The position numbers and the translations under genes are program-made. From Betaproteobacteria bacterium (GTDB lineage Bacteria > Pseudomonadota > Gammaproteobacteria > Burkholderiales > Burkholderiaceae_C): a stretch of DNA of 64,000 nt. Within the stretch, counting starts at the first letter, position 1. The number at the start of each line of letters is the position of its first letter. The notes below the pieces were generated by a model, which did not search any database, was not told where the DNA came from, and saw only the letters and a program-made list of their open reading frames with translations. The stretch is taken from positions 1 to 64,000 of the forward strand of contig CANGHH010000015.1 in the NCBI GenBank assembly GCA_947453725.1, given 5' to 3'. Positions 37,198 through 45,798 of the stretch are shown here, piece by piece.

Positions 37198-37665
37198 TCA
37201 GCGCGGCGAGGTGGCGGCACGCGGTGCCGGCCGGATGGCCCGGACCTCTGCCGCGCCGACCGTGTCGGTGTAGGCATTGCCGAACTGGCTGCGGATGTAA
37301 TTGGTGAGGAGGGCGATCTGCGTGTCGTCGAGCGCATCGCCAAAGGGCGGCATCCCCTTGCGGCCGTTGATCACCGTGTAGACCAGGTAGGTGGCCGAGG
37401 CCAGGTTCTTGTTGGACGCCAGCGCGGGGTAGGCGCCGCCGCCGACGGCGCCTTGGCCCATCGGCATGTGGCAGCCCGCGCAGATGGTGCTGTAGACCTC
37501 GGCGCCCGAGTCGGCCACGAACTTGTCACTGGCCCTGAAATAGGCGCCGCCGGGTGCGTACTGCACCGAGGTTTCTGCGATGGCGGGTGCGGCCAGGCTC
37601 ACCATCACCACGGCGAGCGCGGCGACTGACAGGCGGGAGCGGGTGGGGCGGGCGAAATGCGGCAT
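37198..37665 (-). CDS. Exported class I cytochrome c
   Basis: This 155-residue mono-haem cytochrome has a signal peptide cleaved after AIA (residue 30), the haem site CAGCH (Cys62, Cys65, His66) and a distal Met105 in GMPPFGD. It lies 42 bases upstream of the amine oxidase start on the same strand, so it is the likely electron acceptor for one or both of the neighbouring flavoenzymes. ATG 37665 is chosen because the signal peptide starts there. Confidence 0.92.
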   Translation of the reverse strand: MPHFARPTRSRLSVAALAVVMVSLAAPAIAETSVQYAPGGAYFRASDKFVADSGAEVYSTICAGCHMPMGQGAVGGGAYPALASNKNLASATYLVYTVINGRKGMPPFGDALDDTQIALLTNYIRSQFGNAYTDTVGAAEVRAIRPAPRAATSPR

Positions 37666-37716
37666 CAACGGTCCTTTGGAAGTGCAGGTTGGCAAGCGGA
37701 ATGCGGTGCGGCGGGC

Positions 37717-38901
37717 TCAGGTCCCCGGAAACAGGGCTGCCAGGCTGGCCACGGCGGCCTCGGCCACGGCGCGGTCGGGTGTGGTGTCGGTGTTGTTGAA
37801 GTCGCCAGGCCAGCTGGCCTGCACGATCAAGCCGTCGCGGCGCGGCGTCATCGAGACGTGTTGCGTCGAATAACTCAGCCCGTAATTCACTTCGGGCTGC
37901 GGAATGAGTCGCGCTGTCTGGCCGCGAACCGGAATGATCGATTCATCGCCCAACAGGGCGCGCGCCCCGTAACCGGTGCAATTGATCAGGGTCTTTTCCC
38001 GAATGCCGGCGAAATCCTTGGCACTGTTCAATTCGGCGATCTCGAATTCGCCACCGGCAATCAGGAAGTCATTCAGCAGTAGCCGCGAATAAGCCGCCAG
38101 ATTGAAAACCATGCGCGAAGAACGGCGCACGAAAGGCACCCGAAATGGATGCTGCCCGGGTGCCAGCGTTTGCGACTTCACGCGCAGGTCGTGCAACAGA
38201 TATTCGTCCAGCTTGGGATAGGCCGGTTCGCCTTGCATTGCATTTGGCGCGCCGAAGGGGGTATCGGCCAGTGCGTAGTTGTCGCGCCATTCGACCGGAT
38301 CACCGGGCAGGCCCAGCAGGTCCTGGTACATGCGGAAGGAATAGCGCGCCATGCCCTCCCACTGTTTTTCGAATTCGGGCGTGGTCTGGTCCAGCGTGCA
38401 GACGCGCGAATCGGGCGACCAGATGCCCGTGGCCCACGAAGAGCGCACCTCGGGCGGACGGTCTTTCGCGTAGATGCGCACCTTCAGGCCGGCGCGCTGG
38501 GCCAGCACGGCCGTGGTCATGCCGATGGCGCCGCAGCCGATCACTGCGATGTGCTTTTCGCCGCTGGCCTTGGCCAGTGGTACCGCCAGACGTGCCGAGC
38601 CCCAGGACAGCGACCAGCCGCTGCCGCCGTGGCCGTAGTTGTGGATCACCGTCTTGCGGCCTATGCGTTCGCTTTCGATGCGTGGGCCCTTGGCGCGGAA
38701 GGGGCGCGTGCAGACGCTCAGCGCAATGATGCGGTCGGCGCTGGCGCGTAGCGGTGCCAGCGGCAGCGGCTGCGCGAAGGTCGGGCCGGGCGGCAGCAAG
38801 GGCGCGGCAGGCCCGGCATCGCCTTCGGCCGCATGGCTGTCATGGGCAGACCAGCCGGCCAGCGCGATGCCGGCACGGCCCAGGAAATGGCGGCGTTCCA
38901 T
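37717..38901 (-). CDS. D-amino-acid-oxidase-like FAD enzyme with circularly permuted motif order
   Basis: This 394-residue protein starts with a Tat-like MERRHFLGRAG. Motifs of the DAO family are present but in an unusual order. The substrate-arginine segment TRPFRAKGPRIE (65-76) and the flavin segment HNYGHGGSGWSLSWG (87-101), C-terminal in D-amino acid oxidase, come first. The FAD fold GCGAIG (122-127), normally at the N-terminus, follows. The C-terminus ends where the canonical protein would continue into the arginine segment. It probably oxidises an amino acid or amine in the envelope. ATG 38904 and 38934 are alternative starts; 38934 overlaps a palindrome and lacks a ribosome site. Confidence 0.85.
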   Translation of the reverse strand: MERRHFLGRAGIALAGWSAHDSHAAEGDAGPAAPLLPPGPTFAQPLPLAPLRASADRIIALSVCTRPFRAKGPRIESERIGRKTVIHNYGHGGSGWSLSWGSARLAVPLAKASGEKHIAVIGCGAIGMTTAVLAQRAGLKVRIYAKDRPPEVRSSWATGIWSPDSRVCTLDQTTPEFEKQWEGMARYSFRMYQDLLGLPGDPVEWRDNYALADTPFGAPNAMQGEPAYPKLDEYLLHDLRVKSQTLAPGQHPFRVPFVRRSSRMVFNLAAYSRLLLNDFLIAGGEFEIAELNSAKDFAGIREKTLINCTGYGARALLGDESIIPVRGQTARLIPQPEVNYGLSYSTQHVSMTPRRDGLIVQASWPGDFNNTDTTPDRAVAEAAVASLAALFPGT

Positions 38902-38933
38902 CATGACCTTGAAGGAAGGGACGGGAATGTCCA

Positions 38934-38950
38934 TTGCAAAGTCTTTGCAA
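38934..38950. promoter_or_regulatory. Perfect 17-bp palindrome, candidate operator
   Basis: TTGCAAAG-T-CTTTGCAA is perfectly symmetric and lies about 33 bases before the DAO-like gene's start, in the AT-richer region between it and the TonB receptor gene. It has the form of a dimeric regulator's site. No regulator gene is adjacent. Confidence 0.6.
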
Positions 38951-39012
38951 GAAGCAGGCCTGCTGATGGAAATGCCCGTTTCGCTTCACCGTCGTCGACC
39001 TGCTGCCTTAAT

Positions 39013-39031
39013 TGGCGACAAAGTGTCGCCA
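39013..39031. promoter_or_regulatory. Perfect 8-bp inverted repeat, second candidate operator
   Basis: TGGCGACA-AAG-TGTCGCCA lies in the same divergent region, 125 bases before the TonB receptor start. Its sequence differs from the palindrome at 38934, so it may bind another factor or form a short RNA hairpin. No T run follows, which argues against a terminator. Confidence 0.5.
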
Positions 39032-39155
39032 TTCATTGGAATTCAGAAATGCCGCTTCGCGATCGCTGCATCGAAATAGTTGGCTCGGATGTTGCTAATG
39101 CCGAGGAGTTCTTTGTTTCGTCATCTGCCATCCACTCCAAGAGGTCCATCGAACC

Positions 39156-41798
39156 ATGCACGAAGCTCGCACTGTCAACGCTATGCGCCAATTCCGGTCG
39201 TCATCGCATGCGTCGCGCCCCACCGCCCTGATGATCGCCATCGGCAGCTTGGCGGCCTTGTTGTCAGCGCATGCCCAGGCGCAGGACAGCAGCGCCGGCG
39301 CTGACACCATCATCGTGACCGGAACGCGTGCCACTGGCACCAAGGCGACCCAAAGCGTCTCGCCGATCGCGGTGGTCACTGCCGATGCGCTGGAGAAGAC
39401 CGGTCAAAGCAGCGTGATGGACGCGCTGCTGCGTCTGGAGCCCACCTTCCAGACGCAGGCCAAGGGCACCGACCTGGCCAACATGGTTCGGTCGGCCAGC
39501 CTGCGCGGGCTGTCGGCCAACCAGACCCTGGTGCTGGTCAATGGCAAGCGCCGCAACACCACGTCCTACCTGTCGACGAGCGGCTACACCGCTGGCGCGG
39601 CGGCGGTGGACCTGGACTTCATCCCGACCTCGGCGGTCGCCCGTGTCGAAGTGCTGAAGGACGGCGCCGCCGCGCAATACGGTTCCGACGCCATCGCGGG
39701 GGTGCTGAACATCATCCTGAAGACCAACACCGAAGGTTCGCTGGACCTGGGCTACGGCCGCTTCGCCGACAGCAAGATCAACCCCAACATGCTGGGCAAT
39801 GGACGCACGCGTTCGGTGGCCCTGGACAAGGGCTTTGCGCTGGGTGCCGACGGCTTCGTGCACCTGAGCGGTGAATTCCGCGATCACCTGCACACCAACC
39901 AGACCGGTCCCGAACTGCGCTCGATGAACACCAACGTGGCGCTCAGCGGCGGGCCGGTGGATCCCTATGTGCCGACCACGCAGGGCGACCCGGCCTACAC
40001 CCTGATGAGCCTGGGCTACAACGCCGGCTTCAATTTCACGCCCGATCTGGAGCTGTACAGCTTCGGCAATGTCAACACCCGCAAGGCCGACAGCTGGCAG
40101 AACAACCGACCCCTCGAAAAGGCCACCGCGTCCACCTGCTTCTACGCGCCGGGCAGCTCGACCGCCATCAAGGCCAACAAGCCGGGTGTCGCCGACACCG
40201 CGGGTTGCTCGACCATCTCGGTGAGCGATCTGGCCAAGGCCTATTACCCGGGCGGCTACTTCATCCCCAGCGAAACGATGGAGCAGAAGAACCTGGCGCT
40301 GGCGGTCGGCGTGCGCGGCGGCTTCTGGAACGACGCGCACTGGGACCTCAGCCTGAGCTACGGCACCGACGTGATGGACATCGGCGTCGAGAACACGCTG
40401 AACTACGCCTACCTGCTGACGCCCATTGTCGCCAACCCCTTGCACCCGAGTGGCAAGTCGCCGACCAGCGCCTACATCGGCCAGTACGGCAGTTCGCAGA
40501 CGCTGTTGAACTTCGACCTGGCCAAGCCTTTCGACGTCGGCTTGCCGGCGCCGCTGGATGTGGCGGTGGGCCTGGAAACGCGCAAGGACGGTTACGAGAT
40601 CAAGGCCGGTGACACGGCGGGCTGGTCCAACGGCGGCACGCAGGGCTTCATCGGCATGACGCCGCAGGATGCCAAGAAGGTGTCGCGCACCGAATCGGCC
40701 GCCTACCTCGACCTGAACACCAACCTGAGCAAGTCCTGGATCCTGGGCGCTGCGATCCGCTACGAGAACTTCAGCGACGCGGGCAAGACGACGACCGGCA
40801 AGCTGTCCAGCCGCTACGACTTCAGCTCGGCCTTCGCCCTGCGTGGCACGGCGAGCAGCGGCTTCCGCGCGGCCACGCTGGCCGAGCAGTACTTCACCAC
40901 CACCACGGTCGGCCCGACCACGGCCAACGTGTTCCTGCCGCCGGGTTCGGCCGCCGCATCACTGGTCGGCGGCAAGGCGCTGACGCCCGAAAAGTCGACG
41001 AACCTGAGCCTGGGCCTCGTCATCACGCCGACCCGCGACCTGCGCTTCACGGCCGATGCCTATGTCATCAAGATCAAGGACCGCATCCTGCTGACCAGCG
41101 TCGGCGCCACCAGCACCGTGCCGGGCTACGGCGGCGCGACGGGCGGCGTGCGCCAGGCCATCGCCTTGCAAGGCGTGGTCCTGCCGACCACGGCGACCGA
41201 CAATGGCACTTCGGTGTCCTACTTCGCCAACAGCATCGACATGAGCACCCGGGGTCTGGACCTGGCCGTGTCGACCAACACGGACCTGGGTGCCAACGGC
41301 AAGATCAACTGGAACCTGGCGGCCAACTTCAAGCGCACCACGGTCGACCGCTACAACCCGACGATCTTCCTGCCGGCCACGCTGATCGGTCTGACCGACA
41401 CGCCGCCGAAGAACAAGATCGTCGCCTCGGCGGACTGGGCGGTGGGCGCCTGGTCCACGACCCTGCGCGTGACGCGCTTTGGCGAGGCCAAGGGCTTGTC
41501 GACGCCGGCCAACACGCCGTCCTACCCGACGACGCCGTACACCGATGTCATCGTCAAGGCGGCCTTCATCCCCGACATCGAGGTCGGCTACAAGGCGACG
41601 GCCACGCTGCAGTTTGCCGCCGGCATCAACAACTTCACCAACACCACGCCGACCCACACGCCCGACAACATCCTCTACGGCCCGAGTGGTCTGGCGCCGA
41701 CCGCGGTGTCTTCCACCGGGGTGGGCGTGTACCCGACGTTCTCGCCTTACGGCATCAACGGCGCCTACTACTACCTGCGCGGCTCGTACAAGTTCTGA
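39156..41798 (+). CDS. TonB-dependent outer-membrane receptor
   Basis: This 880-residue receptor has a signal peptide ending near AHAQAQ (43), a TonB-box-like DTIIVTG at 50-56, a plug domain with VLVNGKRRN and VEVLKDGAAAQYGSDAIAGV, and a 22-strand barrel ending in aromatic YKF, the outer-membrane insertion signal. Ligand unknown. It is divergent from the DAO-like gene, with which it shares a control region, and convergent with the RidA-fusion gene, so it probably imports the substrate of the neighbouring oxidases or a related compound. AAGAGG is about 11 bases before ATG 39156. Confidence 0.92.
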   Translation: MHEARTVNAMRQFRSSSHASRPTALMIAIGSLAALLSAHAQAQDSSAGADTIIVTGTRATGTKATQSVSPIAVVTADALEKTGQSSVMDALLRLEPTFQTQAKGTDLANMVRSASLRGLSANQTLVLVNGKRRNTTSYLSTSGYTAGAAAVDLDFIPTSAVARVEVLKDGAAAQYGSDAIAGVLNIILKTNTEGSLDLGYGRFADSKINPNMLGNGRTRSVALDKGFALGADGFVHLSGEFRDHLHTNQTGPELRSMNTNVALSGGPVDPYVPTTQGDPAYTLMSLGYNAGFNFTPDLELYSFGNVNTRKADSWQNNRPLEKATASTCFYAPGSSTAIKANKPGVADTAGCSTISVSDLAKAYYPGGYFIPSETMEQKNLALAVGVRGGFWNDAHWDLSLSYGTDVMDIGVENTLNYAYLLTPIVANPLHPSGKSPTSAYIGQYGSSQTLLNFDLAKPFDVGLPAPLDVAVGLETRKDGYEIKAGDTAGWSNGGTQGFIGMTPQDAKKVSRTESAAYLDLNTNLSKSWILGAAIRYENFSDAGKTTTGKLSSRYDFSSAFALRGTASSGFRAATLAEQYFTTTTVGPTTANVFLPPGSAAASLVGGKALTPEKSTNLSLGLVITPTRDLRFTADAYVIKIKDRILLTSVGATSTVPGYGGATGGVRQAIALQGVVLPTTATDNGTSVSYFANSIDMSTRGLDLAVSTNTDLGANGKINWNLAANFKRTTVDRYNPTIFLPATLIGLTDTPPKNKIVASADWAVGAWSTTLRVTRFGEAKGLSTPANTPSYPTTPYTDVIVKAAFIPDIEVGYKATATLQFAAGINNFTNTTPTHTPDNILYGPSGLAPTAVSSTGVGVYPTFSPYGINGAYYYLRGSYKF

Positions 41799-41845
41799 GG
41801 CCGGGCCGGCGCAAGCCGGCTTTCGCCAGCCGACCGCAACAAGCG

Positions 41846-41884
41846 AATCGGGTCAACGGCTGAACACCGTTGACCCGATTTTCG
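41846..41884. terminator. Strong bidirectional terminator between the receptor and RidA-fusion genes
   Basis: A perfect 14-bp stem, AATCGGGTCAACGG/CCGTTGACCCGATT, with a 7-base loop is followed by TTCGTT on the plus strand; the minus strand reads into TTCGCTT. It lies between convergent genes. Confidence 0.88.
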
Positions 41885-41916
41885 TTCCGCAGGCCTTCGC
41901 GGCCTGCGGCGCTTCG

Positions 41917-43308
41917 TCAAGGCTGTGCAGCGATGACGTCGATCTCGATCTTCATGTCGCGCGGCAGCGAATGCACGGCGATCGTTGTGCGGGCCGGCTT
42001 CTGCGGCTGCTCGGCGCTGCCGAAGTAGGCCCCATAGGCCTCACCCCAGCCCTTGCGGTCGAAGTTGCCGTCGGCCTCGGGCACCACGTAGGCGCGCAGG
42101 AAGAGCACGTCCTTGAAGCCCATGCCGGCTTCGGCCAGGCGTGTCTTCAGGATGCCCAGCGCCGACAGGGCCTGGGTCTTCAGGTCGCCGTCCACCGATG
42201 ACAGCACGCCGGCCGAGAAATACAGCGCCGACCCGGGCTTCAGGGCCTTGCCCGAGGCAATGGGTGCCGTGGCCGCGCCGTAGGACTTGATGTTCGGGTT
42301 GACGGTGGCCGGCGCGCTGGCGTCGAAGTTCACCGAGGACTGGGGCAGGCCGGGGAAAGCGGTCAGCAATTCGACCTCGATCTGCGCGCCGGGCCCGCCG
42401 AAGCTGGGCGTCGTCACCGTGGTTCGCGCCGGTTTGTGCGGGTTGGCCGGGTTGTTGAAGAACTCGTCGTAGGCCGCGTTCCAGCCGGCGTAGTCGTACT
42501 GGCCGTCGCCGAACTTGTTCGGCGCGAGGAAGGCGCGCAGGAAGATCACGTCCTTGAATCCCAGGCCCACCGCGGCCAGGTTTTCCTGCAGGCGCTGCAG
42601 GGTGCTGGTGGCCTGGAACTTCATGTCACCGAAGCGTTCGGCCGATGTCGCCGGCGCCTCGGCCTTGGCCAGCGCCGCCAGCGTGCCTGCGGTCCAGTAG
42701 TAGCCCGCGCCGGCCTTGATACCCATGCCCGAATAGATGCGCCCCTCTTTTGTGCCGTAGGGCTTCAGCATCGGGTTGGCCACCGGCAGACCCAGCTTGT
42801 CGGAGCTCACGAACAAGCCGTCGATCGGCGCGGTGGCGGCCACGTACTCGACCTCGATCAAGGTGCCCGGGCTGCCCAGCAGGGGCACGGCCACCGTCGT
42901 GCGGGCCGGTTTCAGCGGATTCCCGGCCGGGCCAAAGGTTTCGGTCCAGGCCTCGTTCCAGCCCGCGTAGTCGACCTTGCCATCGGCGCCGGGCGCCAGA
43001 TAGGCCCGGACGAAGAGCACATCGGCCGGTTTGATGCCCGCCGTGGCCAGGCCTTCGCCCAGTTTCTTCAGGGTCAGCAGCGCCTGCGCCTTCATCGAGG
43101 CGGGTGCCCCCGCGCCCGCGGTCATGCCGGCGCTGAAGTACAGCGGTGCCCCGGCAGCGGCTTTGGTGCCGGTGGCGTAGACCGAGGACGCATCGCCGAA
43201 GCGGGTGATGGTTTCAGCCGCGGTGGCGGCGCCGCTGATGGCGATGAGGCAGGCCAGCGCGCTGCTGGTGACGGCGTGACGCGGCGCAAGACGGGAAAGA
43301 ACGGACAT
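41917..43308 (-). CDS. Exported protein of three fused RidA (YjgF/UK114) domains
   Basis: The 463-residue protein has a signal peptide (cleavage near TAA-E, residue 31) and three tandem RidA domains (roughly 35-165, 170-325, 330-463). RidA is normally a ~130-residue cytosolic homotrimer that hydrolyses reactive imines/enamines to ketones and ammonia. Each repeat has the hallmark KPARTT with the catalytic arginine: Arg136, Arg295 and Arg440, followed by the IEVE/IEID glutamate. All three potential sites therefore look intact, and the chain could fold as a single-chain trimer in the periplasm. Neighbouring oxidases make imines. ATG 43308 starts the signal peptide. Confidence 0.9.
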   Translation of the reverse strand: MSVLSRLAPRHAVTSSALACLIAISGAATAAETITRFGDASSVYATGTKAAAGAPLYFSAGMTAGAGAPASMKAQALLTLKKLGEGLATAGIKPADVLFVRAYLAPGADGKVDYAGWNEAWTETFGPAGNPLKPARTTVAVPLLGSPGTLIEVEYVAATAPIDGLFVSSDKLGLPVANPMLKPYGTKEGRIYSGMGIKAGAGYYWTAGTLAALAKAEAPATSAERFGDMKFQATSTLQRLQENLAAVGLGFKDVIFLRAFLAPNKFGDGQYDYAGWNAAYDEFFNNPANPHKPARTTVTTPSFGGPGAQIEVELLTAFPGLPQSSVNFDASAPATVNPNIKSYGAATAPIASGKALKPGSALYFSAGVLSSVDGDLKTQALSALGILKTRLAEAGMGFKDVLFLRAYVVPEADGNFDRKGWGEAYGAYFGSAEQPQKPARTTIAVHSLPRDMKIEIDVIAAQP

Positions 43309-43439
43309 GGCGATGCAATTCCTGGGGCAGTTGAGAACCGGCCCCTGAGGCCGGGCCAGGCCGACAAGATGCAATCATCGTGCCAAGGCCTGGCGATCGC
43401 CCCGCCGCAGCGGCGACGCCCGGCGACCCGTCCGCCGCT

Positions 43440-44411
43440 TCAGTTCAGCGGCTCGATGCCCGCGATGGCCCAGGCGTGGCTGTCGTCGTGTGGCTTGACC
43501 AGGTGCCAGACCTCGTTGAAGGCCACGGCTGCGGCGCCCTTTTCCTCGACCACCTGGCCGTGGAAGCGCACGCTGACGATCTGCCGGTCGGCTTCGTTGA
43601 CGACGTCGAGCACCTCGGCGTCGACCTTCACCACATCGGTCTGCTGCGGCTGGCTGCCGCGCTCCTGGATGTCGAGCCGGATCGAGGCGAACAGTTCGGG
43701 CGTGGTGAAGCGGCGCAGGTCGTCCAGATCGGCGCTGTCGTTGGCCGCCTGCAGGCGGATGAAGATCATCTTGGCCGTCCGGGTGAAGCCTTCGGCGTCG
43801 AAAGCGGCCGGCACGAAGGCGCGGGGCACGCCAGCCTCGGCCGGCGCGATCGGCGTGACGTTGCCGGACGACGAGGCGGGCGCTGGCAGCGACGCCAGGG
43901 TCTGGCGTTCCAGCACCGGTTCGCGGGCCGCGGCCTGCGGCCAGATCGGCGTCGTGTTCAGCCCAGAACCGCCGGCGCCGGCCATCGCCGGCAGGCGGTT
44001 GGCGCCAGGGCCGAACCGGCGCAGCAGGAACATCACCAGCAAGGCGCCGCCACCCAGCAGCAGCAGCATCGACAGGATGCTGCCGAAGCCGCCACCCATG
44101 CCGCCCATGCCACCCATGCCGAAGTGGCTGAGCAGGGCGCCGATGCCCAGGCCCGCGGCCACACCGGCGAGCGGACCCATCCAGTTGCGCTTGGGGGCAA
44201 CGGCCGGCGGTGCGGCCGGCGCAGCCGCCGGTGCAGCCTGTTGCGGTGCCGCGGCCGGTTTGGCCGGTACCGCTTCAGGGGCCGTGCGGGCGGGCATGTT
44301 GCGTTGCATGCCGGCGGGCTTGCCGGCGGCGAGGCGCTTGGCCTCAGCGGTGGTGGGGGCGGTGGTGGCCACCAGGGCCAGCAACATTGCGCTGATCAAC
44401 CAGAGCTTCAT
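43440..44411 (-). CDS. Tim44-domain membrane protein
   Basis: This 323-residue protein has a signal peptide (cleavage near AEA, residue 24), an Ala/Pro-rich linker (48-73), a hydrophobic stretch with a Gly/Met-rich MGGMGGMGG segment, a membrane helix at 111-131, and a C-terminal Tim44/TIM44-like domain (~205-323). Bacterial members of this family (TimA-like) are membrane proteins of unclear function, often with the same Gly/Met-rich part. ATG 44411 gives the signal peptide. The 131-base gap before the RidA-fusion gene shows no clear promoter. Confidence 0.85.
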   Translation of the reverse strand: MKLWLISAMLLALVATTAPTTAEAKRLAAGKPAGMQRNMPARTAPEAVPAKPAAAPQQAAPAAAPAAPPAVAPKRNWMGPLAGVAAGLGIGALLSHFGMGGMGGMGGGFGSILSMLLLLGGGALLVMFLLRRFGPGANRLPAMAGAGGSGLNTTPIWPQAAAREPVLERQTLASLPAPASSSGNVTPIAPAEAGVPRAFVPAAFDAEGFTRTAKMIFIRLQAANDSADLDDLRRFTTPELFASIRLDIQERGSQPQQTDVVKVDAEVLDVVNEADRQIVSVRFHGQVVEEKGAAAVAFNEVWHLVKPHDDSHAWAIAGIEPLN

Positions 44412-44442
44412 CGTGAGGGATCCTTGGGGTTTGGTCCGGAAT

Positions 44443-44466
44443 TCGCCGGACGGTGGTGTCCGGCGA
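44443..44466. repeat. Inverted repeat between divergent genes
   Basis: TCGCCGGAC and GTCCGGCGA (9 bp, 6-base spacer) lie in the 200-base region between the divergent Tim44-domain gene and the unknown exported protein. It may be a regulatory hairpin or operator. Nothing else was recognised in this gap. Confidence 0.45.
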
Positions 44467-44611
44467 TGGTCTCGGCGCCGAGTGGACCACATGAGGGCTC
44501 GGGTGGTCGACCGCAAGCCCTTGTTTTCGTGCGGGGATGGTGGCGCCCATCACGTTGCGCGGGCGGCGCTTCACCGCCCGACCACGGCCCGCCCGTGCTG
44601 GACCCGTCAGA

Positions 44612-45775
44612 ATGACGGTCATGCATCAATCCTGTGCGGCGGTGTTGGCGGCTGTGGCCCTGGGTGCCGCCGTCGGGGCCCCTGCGCCATACGACCGGGC
44701 CTTCGAGCGCGATCTGTTCAAGACCCGCTTTGCCCAGGAAGTGAAATTTCGCGCGGCGGCGATCCACGTGGCCTGGGGCGCTGAAGCCCTGTGCGACAGC
44801 ACCACGCAGGTCGAGCCCTTCGTGCTGCTGTCGGTGCATTCGATCAAGCAGCGCCTGTCGGTGGCGGACATGAAACTGTTCAGCGAAGTCACCGGCATGG
44901 ACGACCAATGGCGTGTCGTCTGGGCCGACGAGGGCGCGCCCGACGACCTGAAGGTGCTGGACGTGGTCAAGGCCATCAACGGCCGCCCCTTGCCCGCCGG
45001 CGGCACCAAGTTCGAGATCGGCGCCCTGTTCCGCGGCGGCTCCCTGGTGTCCAACGACGACCAAGGCTTCTGGGACGTGGTGCTGAGGGCGCGCGCGGAA
45101 GCCGTCGCCGGCAAGCCCATGGTCCTGACGTTGGCCGACGACCGCAAGCTGGAGGTCGACACGCAGAAGGGCTGCGCCGGCAGCGTCACCGCGAGTTCCT
45201 TCGATGCCGACCCCGACATCTTCTGGCGCCTGGGCAACAGCCGCGCGAAGATCCCGGCCAACGCGATGATCGAGGCGAAGAATGCCGACGAATTCCGCTG
45301 GCTGGCGGCCTTCGGCACCTATTTCCAGGCCAGCCAGCGTGCGATCAAGGCGGTGCAGACGGCCGAGGGCGCGAGCACCGGTTTCACGGTCGGCAAGATC
45401 CTGCTGCTGGCTGTACCGGGTGCCGGCATGGTGCTGTCGGCGGCCGAGGCGCAGGCCGAGAAGGCCATCGCGGTGGACAGCATCGTCGGCAATGCCGACC
45501 TCTTCGCCAACGAAGTGGTGGCTGCGCTGGGCGGCGACCCGGCTGCCGGCCTGCACCTCAGCGAACGCATGCTGGCCAAGGGCATGAAGGTCGACGCGGT
45601 GCTGATGGACGACTTCCGCCGCTCCAACGCGAACGAGCATGCGCGACGCATCAAGGCCATCCAGGCGGCGCAGGCCGAACGCGAAAGGGCCGAGGCCAAG
45701 GCGCAGGAAGACGCCCAGCAAGCCGCGCAGCAGCAAGCCCTGAAGCCCGGCACGGTGCCGGCGGTCCGGCGCTAG
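44612..45775 (+). CDS. Exported protein of unknown function with a PDZ-like segment
   Basis: I do not recognise this 387-residue protein. It has a signal peptide (hydrophobic ~10-25, cleavage near GAP). A region around 110-135, with DDLKVLDVVKAINGRPLP, resembles the carboxylate-binding part of a PDZ domain. A later hydrophobic, alanine-rich segment (ILLLAVPGAGMVLSAAEA) may be a second membrane-associated helix. The last ~45 residues are a charged Ala/Glu/Gln coiled coil. There is no HExxH or serine-protease motif. Starts ATG 44612 and 44621 are equivalent. It is divergent from the Tim44 gene and convergent with the YdcF gene. Confidence 0.75.
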   Translation: MTVMHQSCAAVLAAVALGAAVGAPAPYDRAFERDLFKTRFAQEVKFRAAAIHVAWGAEALCDSTTQVEPFVLLSVHSIKQRLSVADMKLFSEVTGMDDQWRVVWADEGAPDDLKVLDVVKAINGRPLPAGGTKFEIGALFRGGSLVSNDDQGFWDVVLRARAEAVAGKPMVLTLADDRKLEVDTQKGCAGSVTASSFDADPDIFWRLGNSRAKIPANAMIEAKNADEFRWLAAFGTYFQASQRAIKAVQTAEGASTGFTVGKILLLAVPGAGMVLSAAEAQAEKAIAVDSIVGNADLFANEVVAALGGDPAAGLHLSERMLAKGMKVDAVLMDDFRRSNANEHARRIKAIQAAQAERERAEAKAQEDAQQAAQQQALKPGTVPAVRR

Positions 45776-45798
45776 CCAGCGCCCCGTCCGGCGCCCGT

